A stretch of DNA of 27,772 nucleotides, from NCBI GenBank assembly GCA_038496445.1, contig JALMLS010000116.1, positions 1-27,772 of the forward strand, given 5' to 3'. The notes beneath the pieces are model-generated. The model was not told the DNA's origin. It made no database searches and was given only the letters and a program-made list of their open reading frames with translations. The DNA comes from Trichosphaerium sp. ATCC 40318 (taxonomy: Eukaryota; Discosea; Flabellinia; Trichosidae). Of this stretch, positions 1-10,008 are shown one piece after another; position 1 is the stretch's first letter; the number at the start of each line of letters is the position of its first letter. Position numbers and translations under genes: made by a program.

Positions 1-1
1 C

Positions 2-738
2 GGTTCACACGGCCTTTTGGGCCTTATTTATGGTGCGTACTGTAGGCCAGATACAGTAGTCATATTAGACAAGTACCGGCCCAAATCCTATGACAATATG
101 AAGGCCTGTTGGTATGTGAGAGATAATGTGACACTTCATTTAGTTAATATTTTTTTCGGAAGGAATGACTTTGTGTCTTGCTCTGTGGTATACAATGATG
201 GTGACCTTCATGAAGAGTTAATAATTGTAATAAAGAAATACTTGGAGACATACTCTCACAAGGAGATATGTGTTGTGGCATGTCATGCTTGTTCGCACTT
301 GTCAGACCGCATAATGGAAATTTGTATTTCAACGTAAACAAAGAAAAAAAAAACCACAGTTACTAATGGATTCTTAAGGAAAGTTGATTTTGCTCTGATG
401 CCATGCTGTCATAAGGGAACTGGCCAAATCAAAGCTATAGCAAAGTTAGAAGGTCTTTCTGTAGCCGCAACAAAGAATATACTCACAATGGGACGTATAC
501 TCCAAGCAGGTACTGTTTTTCTTTATTGCTGTTTTAACTGAAAATTGGTAAAATAGGATACGATTGTAAATGGAGAACAATAGACGAAAAAATTACACCA
601 CACAACCGTATGCTCATTGCATTGTATCTTGACCCTGAAAAAGCCTCAAAGAGACAAGAAACAAGCGCTAGTACACGCGATAAGATGGATAAAGCATATG
701 TACGTGTACATAATCCTAATCCACCGAGAAATAAATAG
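2..738 (+). CDS. SAM-dependent methyltransferase-like protein, 3' part (5' end outside window)
   Basis: Exons 2-333, 379-509 and 557-738 (TAG) join in frame across two introns of 45 and 47 nt (334-378, 510-556), the first with an ACTAAT branch-like site. The product opens with G-S-H-G-L-L-G-L, followed by an acidic strand end (VILDKYRPKS), which resembles a class I methyltransferase SAM-binding loop. The motif VACHACSHLSD and, across the first splice, VDFALMPCCHKG follow. The paired 'HxCxxxxD' and 'MPCC' signatures are typical of a methyltransferase-like family in which a Cys-Cys motif follows the last core strand. That assignment is from memory of the family, not a search. The C-terminal 50 residues are basic and look unstructured. 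AATAAA (730-735) sits directly before the stop. The start codon lies left of the window. Substrate unknown. Confidence 0.6.
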
Positions 739-1166
739 TGGAAAATGAAATAAACTTTTGTACCAAAGTTGTACCACAAAAGTCTATGTTTATTCAGTGG
801 TAATCTGTACCAACCTGTTTCGTATACTATGGCTTAAATTATCTCCCCAAGATATGTTGTAGTCAAGTTCGTGCAAAGAGCTTTAAGCGAGTGACTTCGT
901 GAAGATCGTGGAGATAGTGGAGTTTTTATCTTAGTACATAGGCAAAGCGGTTTTAACTTCACCGAATAGCTACACAAAATGACACAGTGTTACTATTTTG
1001 TAAGATACCGCTGTGGCAATATCTTTGCTGACTCTATCTATTCTAGGAAGGACAACAGTGTCACACCTCAGAAATTTCAAAGAAACTTACGAGCAAAAAT
1101 GCGAGCTCCGGGTTTTTAGTCTATTTTAAGTTATAACATAACGTGTCCACTCTTCGTTATCCCTAA
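739..1166. other. Intergenic spacer without recognisable gene
   Basis: This is about 430 bases between the methyltransferase-like gene and the membrane-protein gene. A second AATAAA lies just after the first stop (near 749). No conserved ORF, RNA gene or copy of the dispersed module was seen. It presumably holds the promoter of the downstream gene, but I see no clear TATA element. Confidence 0.4.
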
Positions 1167-2692
1167 ATGGTATCAAGCTTTTTAAAAACGATAGTACTAT
1201 TAAAAATACTTTCTATTACTCACGGATATAATTTGTTGTTTGTTGTACGTGTTATTCGCGTTTCTTTTTATCTTCTCTACTGTTAACAGTTTACAGACAG
1301 AATGTACCAATGATGGCCTTGTGAAAATTCCAACCGACATTCTATTGGTCGAACAGCTTGAAAATCGAGGGATAAATATCACGTGCTTACACGACAGCAG
1401 TTTTAAAAACAATCAAAAACACCTGGCTCTAAACTACGATGCAGTGGTACAAAAATACGCAAAACATCTTGCCTACAGCGTCTACACTAGTTTACTGACC
1501 ATAAATGCATAGTTTGTATCGTCTAGGACAGCATCAACCAATTTAGGAAATGTTAAAGACCTAGCAGCGCCCATGGTGGTATGCGTGCGTAATGCTTTCT
1601 CTGCTCTTGGATTTGGACAAGGCATTAATTAGAATAGTGGCTTTCTGTAAACTAACTATAGTTTAGACTTTGACATGTATGACTCGGATACTATACGTAT
1701 TGCTAGTTCGCAAAGTTCGTTGATCGCGGGGTTATCCGGTAATATTACCATTTACAACAGCACAAAACATTACAACGTAGCAACAAGTCCAATGCCTCCT
1801 GGTGCCAAGGTTGACGCTGTTGCACTAAACGGACAACCAGCGTTATTCCACTTTGATACTGTACGAGGTTACTTAGTTTTGGCTCTTTTGTGATACCATT
1901 GAATAGGGAGATGAGATGGCAGATGGATTCATAGCACCACATTGCAGAGTTGGATTGTTTTTCGTGCATGATCACATTGATGTGTTGACTCCTCAGGGAT
2001 TTGAAATTATCCTTGCTTCGCTTGAGTACAGCTTTAACTGTACAGGTTGCATCGGTGATATTCCAGTACCTGATGCAGAGTGTATAGATGGTACATGGAC
2101 GGTGGTATCTGATTATACTGTTTCAGGAGTACAACTTATTCCGAGTGATGTTACTTTTCAAAAAAATCTTAACGTCTCGTCACAAGGAGTTCTTGCTCTG
2201 GAGCCTGAAGTTCAAGTAAGTCTGCACGTTACTAGGTATGTATCTTATTCTATGTGTTAGGTTACTGTTTATGGATGCTTTACTCTAGATGGAACATTAG
2301 TTGTAAATGATGACTTGACAGATACTGCAACTGTTCTTGTGTTAAATGATACTTCTTGTGCATATCTGAATACTAGCAAGATAACAAATAAGCACCTTGA
2401 TTCATCGTGCGCATTGATAAAACTAGTACTTGGGACAGTAACCATGCTGAATCAATGCAATTCAGAGAAGGCATGCTATGACACGTGAAGTGTAGTTAAC
2501 CAATTGTAGGATGATGTAAACATTGGAATGATAGTAGGAATACTTTTTGCTATAGTAATCGTAGTGCTTGCTTTGGTAATCATTGCTTTCTACACAATAA
2601 GACCTTTAAGGAACTCTATACAACCCTTCAGGTTGAGCCGAAGACAAAAAACAGGGACTGGAACTTCTGTACCACCACGTGGCAATACATAA
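1167..2692 (+). CDS. Secreted/type I single-pass membrane protein, function unknown
   Basis: The model has seven exons: 1167-1244, 1297-1489, 1547-1621, 1667-1860, 1907-2215, 2261-2470 and 2510-2692, giving 413 aa in one frame. The ATG at 1167 opens a hydrophobic signal peptide (residues 1-20, MVSSFLKTIVLLKILSITHG). The ectodomain has many Cys residues and N-glycosylation sequons. It includes a stretch of the type C-IDGTW-TVVSDYTVSG followed by NVSSQGVLAL and GCFTLDGTLVV, a repetitive beta-strand style common in protist surface proteins. Residues ~358-381 form one strong transmembrane helix, followed by a basic tail rich in R, K, T and P. Introns 1622-1666 and 2471-2509 need GC donors (AAG|GCATTA, AAG|GCATGC). 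The donor at 1490 (GTTTAC) is the weakest junction. The stop TAA overlaps AATAAA at 2691. No enzymatic motif was seen; an adhesion or receptor role is only inference. Confidence 0.65.
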
Positions 2693-2793
2693 TAAAATAT
2701 TTTCAAACCGTTTATTGTAAAGGCTTTTTGGTGTTACTCTCAACTTTTTCAGTGAAGGTACTTTAGACAGGAGGCTTAATATCCGTAGCAGTA

Positions 2794-4240
2794 ATGGAAT
2801 TCACTATTTTGAAAGCTCCATACGCAATGGCGAGATCAATTACACCGTTAAATATGCCTTTGGAGATTCTTGGAGAAATATTTATTAGATCGCTTATTTT
2901 AGATATAAAAGATCTCCTACAGCTTCGGCGCGTTTGTAAATACTTTAAATCAGCGATTGATGGGACTCCTACGTATAAAGTAATATTAGAGCCGTAAAAG
3001 CGTACTACACCGCCTGTTTAACTCCTTGATAGGATCTGTCAACTGTCTATACGTTTACTACAGTTGCTGGCTTCGAAATAACTCCAACAACTCAAAACGA
3101 CACGTTACAAACTTCAAAACCGACTAAATCCGCATTTGGTAATATAATGGGGTTCGCCCAGGATAGAGATGGTCACGTACGGCTTTTTTTGTGTTCTTGA
3201 ACCGACACGCGTCATAATGTTATCTAATAACCCAACAGCTATTAATTTTGGACGAAACAAGCAGTAGTGTATTAAAACTAGACACAACTGACGGAACTGT
3301 AACAAAAATCGCCGGAGAAGATCGAGGAAATGGTACAATTGCACGCAAAGACTGATTGATTGTTGGTTTTGAATTTCACTTCGTTCTTTAGTCCAAAAAT
3401 CAGTACTTCCAAGCCTTCTTATATTATGATACTAGGTCTACATGATGGACCAATACCATTAGCGATGTTTAATGCACCTTGTGACATAGAGGTAGACAGT
3501 GATTACAACGTTTTTGTCTCGGACTCTGGAAACCATTGCGTTCGAAAGATAGACTTTTCAAAAGGTAACACGTGATTCGTTTTTTTTAATTATTCAACTC
3601 GGTATTTATCCAAAAAGATATACACTAGTATAGCTAACTTTTGTTCAAATTAGGTGTAGTTGAGACAGTTGCTGGGAATAGAATTGCAAAATCGATATTT
3701 TATTTTCAAGAAGGTATTTGCTTTGATAACGTTGGTGATTTGATTGTAGCGGATACATGGCATTATCAACTGGCAAAAGTACCTATTAAAACATTACCTC
3801 AAGGCCAAACAAAAGCAAAAGTAAAAGTGCTTGCTGGAGTATCCAAAAAAGGTCAACAAGTAGTAGACGGTTGTGGTCAAAAAGCTACTTTTGCTTATCC
3901 AAAAAGAGTTTGTTATGATAAAGTCTTTAAAGTTATATTAGTGGTTGATAGGACAAGAATAAGATCAGTAACAGCTTCTGGGGTTGTTTCTACAGTATTA
4001 AATTTAAGAGACTTTACAGAAGATTGGAGTAAAGAAGACGTTAATGATGTTACAACAGATTCAAGAGGTGACTTACTTTTAGGCTGTAGAAGTGGTATTC
4101 TTAAGTATTGCCGCACTACAAAACATATGGTTAAGCTAAAGACTGTTCCTTGCTTGAAAAAAATTACAAAACTAAGATTATTTGGTAATGAGTTGTATGT
4201 TTGTGTAAATTCTACAAGTATACTTTACGTCAAAATTTAA
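2794..4240 (+). CDS. F-box and NHL-repeat beta-propeller protein
   Basis: Exons 2794-2979, 3033-3176, 3239-3332, 3436-3564 and 3654-4240 give 379 aa in one frame. Residues ~17-58 read as an F-box (NMPLEILGEIFIRSLILDIK, then LLQLRRVCKYFKSAI). The rest is a beta-propeller of NHL type. Repeated blades have the pattern 'TVAG...F..P.gi..d..gd..VaDt.nh.irki', for example TFTTVAGFE, VTKIAGEDRG, DYNVFVSDSGNHCVRKID, VETVAGNR and GDLIVADTWHYQLAKV. F-box proteins recruit substrates to SCF ubiquitin ligases through Skp1, and the propeller would be the substrate-binding part; the target is unknown. Introns are 53, 62, 103 and 89 nt, all GT-AG. AATAAA follows the stop within 2 nt. Later blades are degenerate, so blade number is uncertain. 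Confidence 0.78.
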
Positions 4241-4539
4241 AATAAACACTTTCTTTTTTTGATCATTATTTGTCATATTGTTCTAACAAAAAAAACACCA
4301 GCAATTACATTTGAAGAAATAGCCGATAGGTTGCTTAGACAGTATTGCTAGAGGCTACAGTATTCGAATTACATATGGATGAAATAACAAGTACAAACCG
4401 ATATTTAAACTGATGACAGAGTTTCTGTGAAACAAATAAACCAGTTCAATATTCACTTTTTTTTTTTTCGGCTAAATTCTTTCTGTTATTTCTTAAAACA
4501 GTCATCAATACTCACAGCACGCTACAGTGAGTACTAGAC
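4241..4539. other. Short intergenic spacer
   Basis: About 300 bases between the F-box/NHL gene and the RCC1 gene. It contains a 14-nt T-run near 4457-4470 and no ORF or repeat that I could support. It presumably carries the promoter of the RCC1-like gene. Confidence 0.4.
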
Positions 4540-6207
4540 ATGAGTTTCTTAGCTGCAATTAAACAAAGAAGACCTGACACAGATATTGATCCAAAAGATC
4601 TCTGTAAAGGCGAAAAGTATGATATTAATCTTCAGGGGTGCGGTCACGGTAATTACGGACGTTTAGCGCAAGTACGTTGTTAAAATAGCCAAAAGTAGTT
4701 TCTTCCGATTCGTTTCGCTTTGTTTCGCGTGTCAGGTACAAAGAAGATATTTTAATACATATTTAGGCAAACTTGATTCCGCTTGCACGGTTTACACGCT
4801 GTAAAGCCTTAAATAAGATAAAATTCTCTACAATAGCGACAGGTGCAGCTCATATACTCGGTTTGGACACAAACGGATCTCTTTACACTTGGGGAAAGTG
4901 TCATTACGGCCAGCTTGGCCATGGACAAAAGGATACAGACAGGCACGTACCGCACACGTATATAATTAACACTCAAACAGATGGTTGCCAACACTTGTAG
5001 ACAAGCTTAAAGATGTAAAAATAACTGCTATCGGAGCAGGTGATTCCACGGCATTCGCAGTTAGCGCCGGTAAGAAAAACCTTTACCCGATCAAAGCTAA
5101 GTTCTTTCTTTAGGAAAAATATACGGTTGGGGTTGTGGCTTTTATGGTACTCGTGTTGTGTGGAGAGTAGTGTTTGTTGATACATTTTATAAGGTGCTCT
5201 TGGCCACGGGAATGAAACTAGTTTTTCTACTCCGAAAGTTATCGAGGCACTTAAAGATGATGTAGTGAGTGTTACTGGCGGTGGTTTCCATACTGTTGTA
5301 GTTTCAAAATCTGCAATTTACTCGTTTGGTATACTACATACACAACAACTTGACGATGATTCATTGTTTCGTTTGATCTTCTGATGCTCATCTTTTACTG
5401 ACAACTATTTACTAATATTGTCCTAGGTAAGAATGAACGAGGTCAGCTAGGATTAGGAGATTGTTTAAATCGCAATGTGCCAAACAAGATAAATAGTAAA
5501 GAGCTATTTAAGGAACAAGACCTGTCTTCGATACAAGTTGCTTGTGGCTTAGGTCATACAGTGCTAGTAAAAGATGGTTGTGCTTACAGTACTGGTACAT
5601 CCGAGGTTCTTTAATATTCAGAGCTTATTATGATCCAGGAGATAATAGTACTGGTCAACTTGGTATTGATAAAAAAGTAATGGAAGTAAACTTGTTCTCA
5701 AAGGTATATATCTTGCTTTAGATATCACTTATTAAATACCTTAGATGTCTACATCCAATGTTATAGCTGCTGCTGCGAGTAAGGATTCAACTATAATATT
5801 ACAAAAAGATGGCACAGTTGTCAGCGTTTATAACCAAGGTGGTAAAGTAAAAACAGCAAAAAAAGTAGTATCTATTGCAGCAGGTAAGAGTTGAACCTCA
5901 TCGTAGAATGAGTTCGAATTTATGAGAATAATTAGGAGAGAAGCACTACCTTGCACTTGATACAGAAGGTTCCGTATGGACTTGGGGAGAATCATACAAG
6001 GGCAAACTTGGAAGGAATGGTGAATATCATAGTGCGTTTTTTCTTTTGCCATTTAATAGCTTTATTTGTTTACGTCTTTTTTCAGAACCAGGAATAGCTG
6101 CAACAAAAGGAAAAGTAAGAAAGTCACTTGAAATTTGAGTTAATAGCCTTTAGGTTGTTCAAGTTGCTGCAGGATCAAATCATTCGTTCGTGTTAACTAA
6201 AGAGTAA
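4540..6207 (+). CDS. RCC1-repeat beta-propeller protein
   Basis: Eleven exons (4540-4671, 4767-4942, 4981-5069, 5114-5146, 5194-5328, 5427-5594, 5639-5703, 5745-5883, 5936-6031, 6086-6114, 6154-6207) give 371 aa. RCC1-type repeats are clear: GCGHGNYGRLAQ, LYTWGKCHYGQLGHGQKDTD, IYGWGCGFYGALGHGN, GKNERGQLGLGD, DNSTGQLG and VWTWGESYKGKLGRNG. Between these lie the characteristic 'ia.G..htlal...G' strands, and the protein closes with QVAAGSNHSFVLTKE. RCC1 propellers act as Ran exchange factors or as general scaffolds. This seven-blade-sized protein has no extra domain to say which. Most introns follow the rule G|GT...AG|G and fall at blade edges. The second intron (4943-4980, 38 nt) fits best as CAG|GCACGT...CAG, giving the canonical family reading DTDRWLPTLVDKL. 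A 23-nt GT-AG alternative at 4958-4980 also keeps frame but inserts five odd residues. Confidence 0.85.
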
Positions 6208-6404
6208 AGTGGAAAGAATTTAATTTAGACGAATTGGTTTGTTAACACGTATGTTTTCCTCTTGTTTTTGATTGTTGTATCACCTATATATCCTCTTAGC
6301 TGCGCAAAAAATGTATTGCAAAGTTTCACATTCGACAAGAAAAGGCGAATACAAAAACATCACATAATACAAACATTGACATATATTCGGACAGTAAGCA
6401 TGGA

Positions 6405-6600
6405 GTTTGCTATTGCACTCTGTCTTTGTGCTTTAGTATCACCCCTACCAGGGAAGTCAATGAAGATGTTTGTGTTATCACCAGGACTCCAAGTATCGGC
6501 TTGGTCTCATTTACATGAAATAGTTGTACTTGGGGTAAGGTAAAAGGCTATAAAGGCCTTGACTTTCAAATTCCCTACGTAAGGAGCACGTGTACACTTT
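6405..6600 (-). repeat. Dispersed module copy A (degenerate)
   Basis: On the minus strand this reads as the module core: CTTACGTA...GAAAGTCAAGGCC, then TTTATAGCC (complement of 6546-6556), then a GACTTCCCTGG-like box. It aligns by eye with the better preserved copies at 7612-7890 and 8491-8771 but is clearly diverged. I could not find the A-run/TTGTGG end that other copies carry. Boundaries are approximate. Confidence 0.5.
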
Positions 6601-7218
6601 CGAACGCTTTTTATTGTATCTATTGACCTGTTCAGCAGTGTTGACTGTTGTTCATATTTTGGTACGCAACTTTCGAAAAGAAATTGCTCTTGTCAAAGAA
6701 ATATGGTTAAACTGAACAAGCACGTTCATGTGTGACAAAACGGATGTGTCTGGGTTTAAATCATCGAAGCGTTGTACTTGTCAAAGCCAGCTTTCGTAGT
6801 ATTAGTAAATATCATTTTTTTGGTTTAAAACTCCTCCAGATTACCTAATACGATTCTTTGCGCGTAGAAAGCGATATAGTAGGTGGTTATACAGTTTGTA
6901 ACATAACTACGATACGTACTATTTCATGCTGGTTACGCACAAGATTTGTTATAGCGTACGAATTCGAAGTTACGACCGTCGCAAAGAGATCGCATCAGCA
7001 GAGAACCTCTTCGTTAAAAAAAATTGTGGTTTTGTCTGTTTGACCCACAATTCAACGATAACAAGTGTTTATCAATAATGGGTACCGTTTAATATTTACC
7101 TGAATACTTTTGTAGAGGCACACTTTACAATAACTAAATAAGGAAGTTCGAATTGTCGAGACTGAGTTCAAAACGTATCGTCGTTTGAAGTTTGTACTGT
7201 ATTGTTTGATATCATGTA

Positions 7219-7424
7219 TGTCGCCTTTCGAGGTACTCTGACTTTGTGCTTTGTTATCGGCCAAGTGGGTTAGTCAATGCAATTGTTCGGCTTTACAGCA
7301 GAACTTCCTGTTCTTACAGGCTCCTGCAAGAAATTGTTTCGGAGAGCGGAAATGGCTATAAACGCCTGACTTCACCCGTAGTCTTACACAAATGGCACCA
7401 TGCAAGTGTTGGACTAGCTTTTTG
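7219..7424 (-). repeat. Dispersed module copy B, inverted partner of 20235-20437
   Basis: The reverse complement of this segment matches 20235-20437 almost base for base. Shared landmarks are AAAAAGCTAGTCCAAC, GTGTAAGACTACGGGTGAAG, GGCGTTTATAGCC, CAATTTCTTGCAGGAGCCTG, GCCGAACAATTGCATTGACT and CGAAAGGCGACA. Only scattered substitutions and one or two small indels separate the two. The TTTATAGCC core identifies it as a module copy. No A-run/TTGTGG end is visible beyond the 7219 side. Confidence 0.8.
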
Positions 7425-7611
7425 TAAATGTAATTTTTTACAATTGTACTAGTATGCTAGTCAATATCAATACAACCTGACAGGCCTTTAATTTGGTGCA
7501 GCTTGATCAAAATGCTGAAGTTGTTCCGAGAACTGACACCTTTACCACTTAAATGTGAGTTTCTTGACTTTACAGTGTTGTACGATCTGTTCAAAATAAC
7601 AAAAGATAGAC

Positions 7612-7890
7612 CATTATGTGTATGCACCCCTCTTACGTAAATCCACGAGAAGTCGAGGCATTTATAGCCTGCGTCAATCCCCTATACAATTTCTTGTGGA
7701 TGGAGCCCGCTCAGCAGGGTTTTTGACTAAATCAAATAATTTCATGGACTTGCCTACGGGGGCTCAGACCAAAGTACAAGGTCAGTTGCACAATGGTGGA
7801 ACTTACACAGTAATTGATACTTTCAATGTATTAATGTAAGCAGGCAAACTTGTTTTATGCTCATCAACTTTCAGAATAAAAAAAGTGTGG
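7612..7890 (+). repeat. Dispersed module copy C, left arm of an inverted pair
   Basis: It starts at CATTATGTGTATG, passes CTCTTACGTAAATCCACG and GAGGCATTTATAGCCTG (core near 7661), then TTCATGGACTTGCCTAC, and ends with A7-GTGTGG at 7878-7890. Its reverse complement recurs at 8491-8771. The outer ~80 bp (7630-7711) and a 33 bp inner block (7808-7840) are identical between arms. The ORF at 7618-7839 is an accident of the repeat. Confidence 0.85.
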
Positions 7891-7894
7891 TTCT

Positions 7895-8490
7895 AGAAAA
7901 TACAGGAATTAGGGTATTCCAGCCTTATACATCACAACAAAGTGAATACGACCGGACCATCTTTACTACATAAAGAAGCCTGCGCCAAAAATATGTTTGC
8001 AAGTTGTGCTTTAAATGGGAACAAAAAGCTCGAATAGTGCAATCGGTTAAACGCGTGGAGGTGTTTAACTGAGCTCTTGAAGCTACACAAACTCGAAAAA
8101 GCAGTAAAAAGGTAGTATGACAAAACAATAGTACGCAACAAGCCCTTCTCTGAACATGTAGATCTCTTTGAATTTGCCGTTGAATTGCGATTCTGTACCT
8201 TTAGAAACTACCCCTTTGTAATGCGGTTTATACAACCATAGAGCCCGAACTGCAATAGTTTAAGTATTGCAATGGGACGAATTGTACTAAACTGCAAAAC
8301 TTAAGGGCTGTCAAAGAGATGGCTAATTTCCGGACTTGCTGTTTACAGCAAAGGAGTCATGCTATGCCTAGACTTTCATATGTTTGCGCGTTTATCTAAA
8401 GCCAAAGGTACAATAGATAATACTATGTATGACCTTTTAGGCCTCTGTGATGCAAGGCTGAAATAGACTAATTCGTGTATTTCCTCAATA
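7895..8490. other. Spacer between inverted modules C and D
   Basis: About 600 bases enclosed by the two inward-facing module copies. I see no ORF with protein-like composition and no RNA gene. Short overlapping minus-strand ORFs (7925-8141) lie in two frames at once and look random. Confidence 0.45.
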
Positions 8491-8771
8491 CCACAATTTT
8501 TTTTTCTTCAAAGTTGATGAGCATAAAACAAGGTTGCTTGCTTACATTAATACATTGAAAGTATCAATTACTGTGTATGTTGCTGCCATTGTATATCTGA
8601 CCTTGTACTTTGGTTTAGGCCCTTGTAGGCAAGTCCATGAAGTTGTTTGGTTTAATCAAACATCCCAGCTAAGCGGGCTCCATCCACAAGAAATTGTATT
8701 GGGGATTGACGCAGGCTATAAATGCCTCGACTTCTCGTGGATTTACGTAAGAGGTACCATACACATAATGA
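8491..8771 (-). repeat. Dispersed module copy D, right arm of an inverted pair
   Basis: This is the reverse complement of copy C. It opens with CCACAA followed by nine T at 8491-8505 (A9-TTGTGG on the minus strand). It contains the core AGGCTATAAATGCC (8713-8726) and ends near ACACATAATG. Homology beyond 8771 fades quickly. The ORF at 8534-8851 mostly crosses this repeat. Confidence 0.85.
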
Positions 8772-8887
8772 TGTATCTTTTTGTACCTGAAGTGATCGTC
8801 GCTGCCTCCAAGGAACGCTATACAAGTACAAACATATCTGAAGCATTGTGATGAAAGTGTAAAGTCAAACTATTGCTTCTTCTCCTC

Positions 8888-8899
8888 TTATTCAGGTGT
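8888..8899. repeat. Target-site duplication, left copy
   Basis: TTATTCAGGTGT is present here and again at 10009-10020, exactly flanking the retrotransposon remnant. The right copy overlaps the poly(T) tail by two T, so the duplication could be counted as 10-12 bp. Confidence 0.8.
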
Positions 8900-9897
8900 C
8901 AAAAAATATACCGGTTGGAAGTGAAGATTGGGTTATAACAAAACCGACAGGGGTAATACAAGGTAACCTATTCAGAAAATTGAAATCCATACAACACGAA
9001 AAACATGTACTCAGTTTACAAAACAATGCTAAAGACCATGGAAGATCTAGAAAAAATTTAATACTTCCACTATCATCCTACACACCCGTCACACACCTTT
9101 CAATCCCAATCAAACTTTGGCTCCTAAAAGTACGCACTAATACTTTACCTCTTAATGAGTTCCAACATAAACGCAGTAAGACTAAAGGTCACATCCAAGC
9201 TTATCAACTTTGTAACCAGATCAAATATCCTAATAGTTATTGTACTTTATGTAAACAAAAAAACATTCAATGCACAGAAAACTTCAAACATTTTTGCACA
9301 TGCAATAACGTTGAATCTAAGATAGATATAAAATATCACACAAATAGAATAATACAAGAATTTTTAGGAAAAAACAAAGATAAAAACAATCCTATCGCTC
9401 TATACAACAAACATGCAGGCGGTAACAACCTTTTCTGCAAATCTAAGTGGCCAACCAAGAATAAAACCTACCCATCGCCTGACCAAATAGAACTAGCTAA
9501 ACTTGGTAGTTCCCTCACAATCAAAACAAAAGATTACAATATTAAACCCTGGTACCTAACCAATAACAACAACGACCCTACCAATTTTAGAGGCTCTCAA
9601 GGTTACGTTACAGAAGAACTTATCAGTGAACTAAAAAAGAAAACCGGTACTAACAAAACAAACTCAATCAACGCCCTAGCTAAACGATTAAATCACATGT
9701 ACATCACCTTTTTATACACTAAGTACCGTAATAGATGCCGTGAAACCCATTCCTTAAAAAAATCAAAGGGCCAACATGTCCCGATGCATTATATTAGATG
9801 GCAAGCTAAAGTTACACGCATGCGTCAATTTCTCCCTATTGCAAATGCAATACCCCTCTTTCCCAACACAACTAACAATAATAATGTAATCCCATAG
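8900..9897 (+). pseudogene. C-terminal fragment of a LINE ORF2-like polyprotein
   Basis: An open frame of about 330 codons runs from the left junction to TAG at 9895-9897. It has no start codon of its own, because the truncation removed the N-terminal part. The segment 'WLLKVRTNTLPLNEFQHKR' followed ~35 residues later by 'YCTLCKQKNIQCTENFKHFC' fits the post-RT region of many LINEs: a helix with 'lRtntLP' and then a CxxC...HxxxxC zinc-knuckle-like motif. The rest is basic and rich in Asn, Lys and Thr with no recognised endonuclease or RT catalytic motif. The frame is uninterrupted, which suggests a fairly recent insertion. Assignment to a LINE clade is not possible from this piece. Confidence 0.65.
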
Positions 9898-9908
9898 CAT
9901 TCATTACA

Positions 9909-9965
9909 ACAGCCAACCCAAACGCTTCGGCGTAGCCCTTTGGAGGCTAGAGGTGGGTTGGCTGT
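9909..9965 (+). other. Predicted branched RNA hairpin in the element's 3' UTR
   Basis: A 12 bp perfect stem (9909-9920 with 9954-9965) encloses two small hairpins. One is ACGC-TTCG-GCGT (9922-9933), with a UUCG tetraloop closed by C-G. The other is AGCC...GGCT (9934-9937 with 9945-9948). The layout is a three-way junction about 20 nt before the tail. In several LINE families a 3' UTR structure is recognised by the element's own reverse transcriptase; that role is inferred here. Confidence 0.6.
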
Positions 9966-10008
9966 ATAAAGATCGTTATTGACTTTTTTTTTTTTTTTTT
10001 TTTTTTTT

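Larger units (their letters stand above)
6208..7611. other. Repeat-rich intergenic region
   Basis: After the RCC1-like gene no further gene is supported. The segment holds two minus-orientation copies of the dispersed module (described separately). It also has an isolated A8-TTGTGG motif at 7016-7029 without a recognisable module core beside it. Small ORFs here read through the repeats and have no protein-like character. Confidence 0.5.

Noticed and set aside
1240-2260. Reading the 1.2-2.7 kb gene as a pseudogene because of stops at 1512, 1630, 1893 and 2487
   Set aside because: Every stop falls inside an intron once donors and acceptors are assigned; the joined frame is open for 413 codons.
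1637-2509. 25-nt micro-introns at 1637-1661 and 2485-2509
   Set aside because: They have GT...AG ends and branch-like sites, but the phases do not match the flanking exons; the GC-AG models of 45 and 39 nt do.
4958-4980. A 23-nt GT-AG intron in the RCC1 gene
   Set aside because: It keeps frame but leaves five extra residues before the canonical WLPTLVDKL. The 38-nt GC-AG intron from 4943 gives the expected RCC1 sequence and a normal length.
6262-8851. Open frames at 6262-6543, 7246-7452, 7618-7839 and 8534-8851 as small genes
   Set aside because: They largely lie in or cross the dispersed module copies; similar translations recur because the DNA repeats, and none has a domain-like pattern or sensible start context.
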